A DNA stretch of 64,000 nt. Source: Pleurodeles waltl. Its lineage: Eukaryota > Chordata > Amphibia > Caudata > Salamandridae. The notes beneath the pieces were generated by a model that searched no databases, was not told the origin of the DNA, and was given only the letters and a program-made list of their open reading frames with translations. Shown in pieces: positions 55,966-64,000 of this stretch (position 1 is the stretch's first letter; each line of letters starts with the position of its first letter). The DNA lies in the NCBI RefSeq assembly GCF_031143425.1, contig NC_090450.1:216763442-216827441 (forward strand), read 5' to 3'. The translations under genes and the position numbers were made by a program.

Positions 55966-58039
55966 TCATGGAAGTGGCTCGTGTTGCAGTGGAAAGGGAC
56001 CCAGCCTTCTCCCAGGAGGAACTTGAGAGGCTAGTCGACGGGGTCCTGCCCCTGTATGCCAAGCTCTACGGACGGCCACAGGTACAGGTGAGTCAGGGTT
56101 TGGGGGGCACTGTTTGGGTGTAATGGATTGTGTTGTAAGGACATATGTGTGCACCTCTGAGCCTGCATGGGCCATGGTTGATGGCATGCTGCATGCGTAT
56201 GTCGTGTAAGTCTGACAGTACTGTCCATCCCATAGTGGACGTATAGCCAGTTGTACCTATTTTGCAAGTGCCTGACCTCTGTGTTCCATTTCTGTGTCAC
56301 CCTTTTAAGTCAGCGCCCACCAGAAGAGGGCATTTTGGCATGCCATCGCCAAGGACGTGCAGACCCTGGGGGTGTACAACTGGTGGAGAACCCACTGCAG
56401 GAAGAGGTGGGAGGACCTGTGGCACTGGGCGCGAAAAATCTTTGAGGCCCAGCTGGGGAAGTCCTCCCAATGTGGAAGGTGTACCCGTTGGGCACTGACC
56501 CCCCTCATGCTATGCATCCTGGCGGTGCTGTACCCAGAACTGGATGGGTGCTTGAATGCTGCACAGCAGTCACAAGGGAGTGAGTACTCATGTCACAATC
56601 TGAACCCTTGATGGATGTCTGTGTGTGCATGCTTCTTAGAAGCAGGGACTCTGACAGTTGTCCATCTTCATGATGGCCCCCGTAGGGTGTTGGGGTGTCT
56701 TGGTCAGGTCTCCTACACGTCGGGTCCTTAGCTAGTTCAGGGGAAGGGTGTACAGAAGGGTTCTAGTCAGTAGTCAGGGGCATGCCATGGGCATAGTGAA
56801 TGGTGCTGCCTGTTGGGGGTGTCTTCTGTGTGGTTGTATGTCTGGCCTCTATGTTCACTCCTTTCAGCTATTTACAAGTGTCTCGTCTGTTTTGTCTCCC
56901 CACCCCTGTTCTCTTGTGTTGTTTTTGTACATCAGCAACATCTGGTGATGGAGCTGAGGCACTGGCAAGTGGGGATGCAGTAGCCCACGGATCCTCAGAG
57001 GCAGAGTAATCCAACACCAAGGGGGCCAGTGGGTTGGAGGGCGAGGGGAGTACCACGGGGAGGCTACTACCACTGGAGGTACTGACTCCGATACCTCCTC
57101 CGATGGGGGCTCGCCGGCAGTGGCAGACCCTAGTGGCAACACCACTACAGTGATATCTTCCGCCACCCCCTATTCCATCACCGCCCTCCCTTTTTATCCC
57201 CGCCGAGTTGCCCGTGCCAGCTCACCCAGAAAGGTGGGTGTCTTCTTCGCCCCAGGCACCTCCTCCCCTGCCCCAGTCAGCACTGCGGCCCTCACAGAGG
57301 AGGCTATTGACCTCCTGAGAACCATCTCTGTAGGGCAGACAACCATCGTCAATGCCATCCAGGGGCTAGCATCAGAGATGCAGCAGACAAATGCCTATCT
57401 GGATGGCATTCATGGTGCAGTGAATGGCCTACAGAGTTCTTTTCAGGCTCTGGCCTCCTCTTCGACGGCAGCCAGTTTCCCTGGTCATTCCGTCCCCCCT
57501 CCAACCTCCTCTACCCCTTCCAGCAACCCACTCCTTTCAGCCATCCAAAGCACACAATCTGACATGCAGTCAAGCACCTCAACACACATAAAGCACACTT
57601 CTAAACACAGGCACCACACCTCCCACCACAAGCATTCACACAGCCAACATACACATGCACACACAGCAACTTCCACTTCCCCTAGTGTGCCCACCTCTTC
57701 CGCCTCCCTGTCTGTCCCCTCTATATGCACACCCTCATGCACTGCACCTTCAGTCACTGTTGCTGCTTCTCTTACTGCAGTCATCACAATAGCAGACATC
57801 CATACATACACCCCAGACATCACACCTGCACTCACCACAACTACTGTAGTTGACACATGCAGCACACTAACCAGACTTGCAGACACCCACACAACATACA
57901 TCCACTTTGGCAGCATGTCTTCTCCCACTGTGTCCACACCCCCTCCAAAAACTCACAAACGCACCAAGATACCCACCCTTCACACATCCACCATACCTCA
58001 GCATACTGCACCCACTACACTCACCCCTATAACACTTAC
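55966..58039 (+). pseudogene. Harbinger SANT-like protein 2 with long Ser/Thr/Pro/His tail
   Basis: Exon 1 from ATG 55,968: 'MEVARVAVERDPAFSQEELE' leads to '...GRPQVQ', then a GTGAGT donor at 56,091. Exon 2 (from about 56,310, after TTTTAAG) gives 'HQKRAFWHAIAKDVQTLG' and 'HCRKRWEDLWHWARKI', the three-helix SANT/Myb pattern with the aromatic and KRW residues in place, ending at a GTGAGT donor (56,582). Exon 3 (from 56,939, after ACATCAG) has an early TAA near 57,008, then an acidic stretch. A long open segment (57,120-58,039) carries 'TEEAIDLLRTISVGQTTIVN', a probable helical oligomerisation part, and a Thr/His/Ser-rich tail. It is distinct from SANT protein 1. The role, probably DNA binding at the element ends, is inferred. 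Confidence 0.7.
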
Positions 58040-61003
58040 TGTAGGAAAGTACTATCTTGCCTGGCATGTTACCCCAATTTTTACTTGTGTGTCGGTTTGT
58101 TTTTCCCTGTGCCACTAGGATCCTGCTAGCCAGGACCCCAGTGCTCATAACTTATGCCCTGTATGTGTTCCCTGTGTGGTGCCTAACTGTATCACCGAGG
58201 CTCTGCTAACAGAACATCAGTGTTTATGCTTTCTCTGCTTTTAAAATTGTCACTGCAGGCTAGTGACTACATTTACCAATTCTGATTGGCACACTAGAAC
58301 ACCCTTATTATTCCCTGGTATATGGTACCAAGGTACCCAGGGTATTGGGATTCCAGGAGATCCTTATGTGCTGCAGCATTTCTTTTGCCACCCATAGGGA
58401 GCTCAGACAATTCTTACACAGGACTGCCACTGCAGCCTGTGTGAAATAACGTCCACGTTATTTCACAGCCATTTTAAACTGCACTTAAGTAACTTATAAG
58501 TCACCTATATGTCTAACCCTCACTTAGTTAATGTTAAGTGCAAAGTTACTAAGTGTGAGGGCACCCTGGCACTAGCCAAGGTGCCCCCACTTGGTTCAGG
58601 GCAATTTCCCCGGACTTTGTGAGCAGGGGGACACCCATACATGCGTGCACTACATATAGGTCAATACCTATGTGTAGCTTCACAATGGTAACTCCGAACA
58701 TGGTCATGTAACATGTCTAAGATCATGGAATTGTCCCCCTGAGCCAAATCTGATATTGGGGTGCCAATCCCATGCATCCCCGGGCTCCAGCATGGACCCC
58801 GGGTACTGCCAAACTAGCTCTCTGGGGTTTTCGCTGCAGCTACCGCTGCTGCCAACCCTCAGACAGGTTTCTGCCCTCCTGGGGTCTGGACAGCCCAGTC
58901 CCAGGAACGCAGAACAAAGGAGTTCATCTGAGAGAGGGAGTTACACCCTCTCCCTTTGGAAATAGGTGTTAAGTGCTGGGGAGGAGTAGCCTCCCCTAGC
59001 CTCTGGAAATGCTTTGAAGGGCACAGATGGTGCCCTCCTTGCATAAGCCAGTCTACACCGGTTCAGGGAGCCCCCAGCCCCTGCTCTGGCGTGAAACTGG
59101 ACAAAGGAAAGGGGAGTGACCACTCCCCTGTCCATCACCACCCAAGGGGTGGTGCCCAGAGCTCCTCCAGTGTGTCCCAGACCTCTGCCCTCTTGAATGC
59201 AGCGTTGTGAGGGCACAATGGAGACCTATGGGTTTCCAGTGCCAGTAGGTGACGTCAGAGACCCTTCCTGATAGGCTCTTACCTGGTTAGGTAGCCAATC
59301 CTCCTCTGAGGGCTATTTAGGGTCTCTCCTGTGGGTTTCTCTTCAGATAACGAATGTAAGAGCTCACCAGAGTTCCTCTGCATCCCTCTCTTCAACTTCT
59401 GCCAAGGATCGACTGCTGACTGCTCCAGGACTCCTGGAAAACCACAACAAAGTAGCATGAAGTCTACCAGCAACATTGTAGCGCCTAATCCTGATGGCTT
59501 TCTCGACTGTTTCCTGCTGGTGCATGCTCTGAGGGCTGTCTGCCTTCACTGTGCACTGGAAGTCACGATGAAATCTCCCGTGGGTCGATGGAATCTTCCC
59601 CCTGCTAACGCAGGCACCAAACGTCTGCATCACTGGTCCTCTGGGTCACCTCTCACCTTGACAAGCGTGGTCCCTGGAACACAGGAGCTGGATCCAAGTG
59701 ACCCCGACAGTCCAGTGGTCCTTCTGTTCAAACTTGGTGGAGGTAAGTCCTTGCCTCCCCACGACAGACAGTAATCCTGTGTACTGTGTGATCTGCAGCT
59801 GCTAGGGCTTCTGTGCACTCTTGCAAGGATTCCTTCGTGCACAGCCTAGCTCAGGTCCACAGCACTCCGTCCTGTATTGCTCAACTTGCTGAGTTGACCA
59901 CCGACTTCGTGGGACCCTCTTTTGTTGTGCTGAGATGACCGCCATGCTCAGATTTCTTGAATGCCTGTTCAAGTGCTTCTGTGGGTGCTGCCTGCTTCTG
60001 CATGGGCTCTCTCTGTTGCTGAGTGCCCCCTCTGTCTCCTCCTCCAAGAGGTGACCTCCTGGTCCTTTCTGGGCCCTGGCAGCACCCAAAATCTTCAACC
60101 GTGACCCTTGCAAATAGAAAGGCTTGTTTGCAGTCTTTCTGCATGGAAACAACTCTGCATCCTCCAGCCTGCCTTGGGACATCTTCTGACCAATGAAGAA
60201 GTTCCTGGCACCTTCCGTTGTTGCAGAATCTTCAGCTTCTTCCACCCAGAGGCAACCCTTTTGCACCTTCATCCGGTGGTTTAGTGGGCTCCTGCCCCCC
60301 GGACACTTGCGTGACTCTTGGACTTGGTCCCCTTCCTTTGCAGGTCCTCAGGTCCAGGAATCTGTCTTCACTGCTTTGCAGTCAGTTGTTGACTTTGCAG
60401 AATCCCCTATCTCGACTTCACTGTCTTTCTGGGGTAGTAGGGTAACTTTACTCCTACTTTTCAGGGTCTTGGGGTGGGGTATATTGGACACCCTTAGTGT
60501 TTTCTTACACTCCCAGCGACCCTCTACACACTACACTAGGCCTGGGGTCCATTTGTGGTTCGCATTCCACTTTTGGAGTATATGGTTTGTGTTGCCCCAG
60601 GCCTATTGTCTCCTATTGCATTCTATTGTGTTCTTCAGTGTTTGCACTACTTTTCTAAGTGTTTTACTTACCTGATTTTGGGTTGTGTGTATATTTTGTA
60701 TATTTTACTTTCCTCCTAAGGGATTATATCCTCTGAGAAACATTTGGCATATTGTCACTAAAAAAAAGTACCTTTATTTTTAGTAACTCCGAGTATTGTG
60801 TTTCTTATGATATGGTGCTATATGATATAAGTGGTATAGAAGGAGCTTTGCATGTCTCCTAGTTCAGCCTAAGCTGCTCTGCTATAGCTACCTCTATCAG
60901 CCTAAACTGCTAGAACACTACTAATCTACTAATAAGGGATAACTGGACCTGGCACAAGGTGTAAGTACCACAAGGTACCCACTATACACCAGTCCAGCCT
61001 CCT
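58040..61003 (+). mobile_element. LTR-like element or long solo LTR (about 3 kb)
   Basis: Begins TGTAGGAAAGTACTATC, directly after Harbinger copy 2 coding sequence, and ends near CCAGCCTCCTAAA, an imperfect TGTAGGA/TCCTA(C)A inverted end pair. Near 59,307 'agggctatttagggtctctc' could be a core promoter, and 60,760-60,790 ('aaaaaaaagtacctttattt') a poly(A)-signal-like region. No gag or pol. I recall both ends as common in newt sequence. No clear target duplication, so the right edge may be truncated. Confidence 0.55.
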
Positions 61004-61052
61004 AAAATAATTTTAAAAAACTAAAGACTAAACCAACAGTATAGAAAACTAA

Positions 61053-61208
61053 GGCCCATATTGATACTTTTTTAGTGCTGCATTTACGTCATTTTTTGAC
61101 GCAAAAGTGGCACAAACTTACAAAATACAATTGTATTTTGTAAGTTTGCGCCACTTTTGCTTAAAAAACCGGCACAAATGTAGGTGTAAAAAAGTATAAA
61201 TATGGGCC
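61053..61208. mobile_element. Palindromic MITE
   Basis: 156 bases with 22-base terminal inverted repeats GGCCCATATTGATACTTTTTTA (one mismatch in the right copy) and a central 'acaaaatacaattgtatttt' palindrome. Its inner arms resemble the hairpin at 13-52. It sits between the LTR-like element and the L1 remnant. Confidence 0.8.
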
Positions 61209-61249
61209 CAAGAATCTGCCCGTGGTCCATGTATATGTGCAAACAAGCT

Positions 61250-61915
61250 GAATAACGACAGCAAGGATGTATAACACCTTTTATGCAGTATCTTTAAGTC
61301 GCTGCATGAGGACAGTTTCTTGATTGAGTGGGTGTGCAGGGGAGGCAGCAATTTGTTCATGCGTCAATCTCTTGGAAGTCCTGAAATTGTCCCAAGGGCG
61401 CCTGTCCTATACATCACTTCTATTAACCTGTTGAAGTGCTCCGTGTCGCATCCCAAGTCTGATTCTACTCCAGCAGCAATGCTTTCCCATCTATCAATGA
61501 CCTCCGTTAACAGCGGGGATAGTGGCCTGCACCTCATCCCCTTGCTTTCTTCCCTTCTCAGAGCTCTATCCTGCACCCTACCCCATCTCGTTACCGCTAG
61601 TGTCCAGGTCTGCAGGCTAGGTCCCTAAGCATGTTTCCATGCCATCGACACTCTACGCTTAGCCAGCACCAAGGCCAGGTCAGCAAATCTGGTACCTTAT
61701 TTTTTGTGGCGTGGCGTGGCAAATAACCCCAGGAGACACGTCTCCATCGTGGTCTCTAGTCATCTATGCAGTACATGGTTAATTTTTTTATAACCTGTCT
61801 CCAAAATTCTTGCAGCTGTGGGCATCCCCATGTCATATGACAGAATCCCGCCACCGGTAAACGGCACAGTGGACAACCTATCTCATTTCCCTGTATATGA
61901 GCTTCAGCCGATGTG
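61250..61915 (-). pseudogene. L1-type LINE ORF2 C-terminal remnant
   Basis: Across frames on the minus strand: 'TPHRLKLIYREM', then a degraded Cys-rich 'CPLCRL...GFCHMTWGCP' zinc motif, then 'LALVLAKRRVSMAW', the conserved C-terminal order of vertebrate L1 ORF2 proteins. Followed by a tail (61,576-61,364). About 200 residues in at least three frames. This is the 3' end of an element whose upstream RT is absent, so a 5'-truncated insertion is likely. Confidence 0.7.
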
Positions 61916-62059
61916 GAGTTAGGTGAGTTCTGTGAGTGTAATTATATTGTATATATTTTAGTCTGGTGTCACCATCCAGCAACCCCACCCAGGATATCAT
62001 TGACACCCCTACCACCCAGGCAAGTACATCAGCCCAGGGCAACTGTCCCCACACCAGTG

Positions 62060-62612
62060 TATCCTTGGCCGTCGGTTCCCTCAGCACATCCTTGCTGTAG
62101 CGATGCCACTCTGACTTGTTCTCTCTTTTAAAATATCAATTTAAATATAGACTATTTTTGTATTAGACTTTATATATATTTGTCAGCTATTGAGTATTGT
62201 TTTTTCCTGTATATATATATATATATATTTTGCATTTTCTATGAATTTTTGCATTAATTTTGTTCTATTTGTATTATGATCTCTCTTCATTATATTATTT
62301 TGTCTATTGTTGAGCAGTTCGAATGTGGTGTGCCTGAATTAGATTTTTTGCTCATGTATTTAGATATTTTCTATATTTTATGATTATCTGTTTATTCACA
62401 TGATTTATTAAAGCTATTTACTTTATGACTTTGATTCCTTTTTCTTGTGATTACTCGTCTTGGTTTAGCAGCCAGATATCATCAATTATGAATTATTTAT
62501 TTATCGACGTGAATTTATCATAATATATGAATCAGTCCCTACACGGATTCACTTCTGAAGTTTATTATATCTTCAGATTTATTATTATTGTAGCTCACGC
62601 CATAGTTTTTTC
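62060..62612. other. AT-rich insertion in Harbinger copy 3
   Basis: About 550 bases, strongly T-rich, with a (TA)n tract at 62,209-62,228, interrupting sequence that is continuous in copy 2 (53,297-53,300). No open frame, no recognisable ends and no clear target duplication. Origin unknown. Confidence 0.5.
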
Positions 62613-62719
62613 TCACACAGACTGGTGGAACACAGGTACAGAGGCCACAGTCACCCCCTACCAACAGGCAGGAAGACGACAGCCCCAGTACAAGTGGCAC
62701 CCCCAGACCTGTGCAGGGA

Positions 62720-63569
62720 AAAGCACACTTTTAAACACAAGCACCACACCTCCCACCACAAGCACTCACACAGCCAACTTACACATGCACACACAGCAAC
62801 ATCCACTTCCCCTAGTGTGCCCACCTCTTCCGCCTCCCTGTCTGTCCCCTCTACATGCACACCCCCAGGCACTGCACCTTCAGTCACTGTTGTTGAGCCT
62901 ATTTCTGCACTCACCACAATAGCAGACATCCATACATGTACCCCAGACACCACACCTGCACTCACCACAACTACTGTAGTTGACACATGCAGCCCACTCA
63001 CCAGGCTCGCAGACACTCACACAACATACATCCACACTGGCAGCCTGTCTTCTCCCACTGTGTCCACCCCCCCTCTAAAAACAAACAAACGCACCAAGAC
63101 ACCCACCAATCACACATCCACCACACCTCAGCATACTGTCCAGTCACCTGCACCCACAAAACGCACCCCTACACCACTTAAGTCCACACCCTCTGCCTCC
63201 ACTCCCATGCCCGCCTCCAGGCCCAACCCAATTTCTCAGAAAAAACGTTTCCTCTCCCATGCTGACCTCTTCCAACCTATTGGCCCACCCCGTCTTGTCC
63301 CTTAGCGTGCACACCTCCTTGCCCTTTCTACTCCTTCCACTTCACAGCCCACCCCTGTTCACCCTTCACATTACCGTGCCCCTTCCCCAGAGAGGAAGAA
63401 GCCCCGTGCAGAGCCAAGTCCATCTGGATCCACCCGGTCAAAGCACACACACCCACCTTCCAAGGCCAAACCCAAACTCCCTCCACCTTCTGAATGCAAG
63501 TCCAAGCCCCACCCCCGTTGCAAATCCCCACCCCCACCACCCCTGCCCTTGTTCCCTGAGGTGCCTTGA
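62720..63569 (+). pseudogene. Harbinger SANT protein 2, C-terminal part (copy 3)
   Basis: Starts at the deletion junction inside the Thr/His/Ser-rich tail seen in copy 2 ('HTSHHKHSHSQLTHAHTATS') and extends past the point where copy 2 is cut, so it supplies the real C-terminus: 'PISQKKRFLSHADLFQPIG', a stop and frame change near 63,303, then 'SPERKKPRAEPSPSG' and a Lys/Pro-rich end 'PSKAKPKLPPPSECKSKP' with a stop at 63,567. The basic clusters look like nuclear localisation signals. Confidence 0.6.
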
Positions 63570-63703
63570 TGCCCCATTGTTGCCCCATTAGGTGGAATAC
63601 CGTGCACTTTTGGGAGTCAGGTTGGGGCCATTGTAGCCCAAACATGTCTGGCACTATGGACTGGTCATTGGCCTTGTTGTGAATAGTTAGCTCTGTGAGC
63701 TGC

Positions 63704-63709
63704 AATAAA
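63704..63709 (+). terminator. Poly(A) signal for SANT gene 2, copy 3
   Basis: AATAAA about 135 bases after the stop codon at 63,567, followed by a T/G-rich stretch typical of a downstream element. Confidence 0.55.
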
Positions 63710-64000
63710 TATTTATGTCTGGTCTGTGTTTTGGCGGCACACTCTTCAACCCTGGTCTCTTGTTTCATTGTTTGTGGGTATGGGGCATTTGTATGTACTA
63801 TGGTCAGGATGGATTTGCCTTATGTCGTGTAAGTACCTCTTGCTGTGGGGTGTATGGGTTGTGCTGCTGTGAAGGGTTGTGGGAGTGTTGCAGGTTTGGT
63901 GGAATGGGTGGGTATGTAACTGTGCCCTTTCCTCCCTTGTGTCGTAGGTTGCGGTACTTACCATCGTCGTCTTCATCGGAGGTCTCAGTCATGAAGGTAT

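Larger units (their letters stand above)
52173..58039. mobile_element. Harbinger transposon copy 2 (three-gene type, right end missing)
   Basis: Begins GGCGGTCATTATGA after TTA (52,170-52,172), consistent with a TWA target. It holds SANT gene 1 (plus), transposase (minus) and the full-length SANT gene 2 (plus) in the same order as copy 1, at moderate identity. It is interrupted at 58,039 by an LTR-like element, and its right arm is not found in the next 6 kb. Confidence 0.85.
61960..64000 (+). mobile_element. Harbinger copy 3, internally deleted, runs off the window
   Basis: 61,960-62,055 matches copy 2 53,198-53,297 ('ccccacccaggata.ca.tgacacccctac'). After an insertion, 62,612-62,720 continues the match to copy 2 53,300-53,402, and then jumps to the equivalent of copy 2 57,590. 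About 4.2 kb, with the transposase and the SANT 2 DNA-binding exons, is gone. It continues to the C-terminus of SANT protein 2, a poly(A) signal, and the right-arm block shared with copy 1 (about 63,935-63,965). Confidence 0.75.

Noticed and set aside
59331..60675. Frames of 147 and 160 codons as a possible host gene
   Set aside because: They lie inside the LTR-like element with no recognisable domain, splice context or conservation evidence.
1..64000. Host protein-coding genes, tRNA or rRNA genes
   Set aside because: I found no sequence with conserved domains outside transposons and no cloverleaf-like tRNA. The tRNA-Met-like sequence at 49,291 is only the 19-base primer site.

Overview
This 64-kb window looks like a piece of a very large, repeat-saturated amphibian genome, most likely a salamander or newt. 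I could not run a database search. The assignment rests on three things: several Harbinger-type DNA transposons with HARBI1-like transposase and Myb/SANT-like partner genes; LTR and MITE sequences that I recall as abundant in newt genomes; and the absence of any recognisable host gene, rRNA or tRNA. Every coding trace I can support belongs to a transposable element, and nearly all are broken.

Layout. 1-6.2 kb: degenerate foldback and tandem repeats, AT microsatellites, and a 450-bp element with 81-bp terminal direct repeats, an 11-bp target duplication and a hammerhead ribozyme on the minus strand. 6.95-8.39 kb: a solo LTR with a 5-bp duplication. 8.6-10.9 kb: a decayed relic of the same endogenous retrovirus (ERV) family seen intact-length further on. 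10.4-11.7 kb: two MITEs.

11.69-52.17 kb is one nested structure. A Penelope-like element (PLE) on the plus strand is split by a minus-strand ERV (13,409-50,854: LTR, gag, pro, pol, env, LTR). The ERV's left (3') LTR is itself split by an 8.0-kb Harbinger element (13,596-21,601) and by a 15-kb TTAA-flanked composite (21,687-36,671). The composite carries about 25 copies of a 383-bp satellite, a GC-rich array of about 375-bp units, and a row of eight palindromes. The other LTR supplies the uninterrupted sequence, which fixes the insertion points. MITEs also sit between the ERV polypurine tract and env, and inside RT. The PLE is cut at its endonuclease domain by a second Harbinger (52,173 onward).

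52.2-64 kb: Harbinger copy 2, then a roughly 3-kb LTR-like element, a MITE, an L1 ORF2 remnant, and a deletion-derived Harbinger copy 3 that runs off the window.

Gene logic. The Harbinger copies together outline a three-gene transposon: SANT-like gene 1 (plus), a two-exon DDE transposase (minus), and a second SANT-like gene with spliced exons and a long Ser/Thr/Pro/His-rich tail (plus), the last two diverging from a shared intergenic region. No single copy is intact. The ERV has gamma-type features (one CCHC knuckle, a covalent-type Env) but a primer-binding site matching initiator tRNA-Met, and it is riddled with stops and frameshifts.
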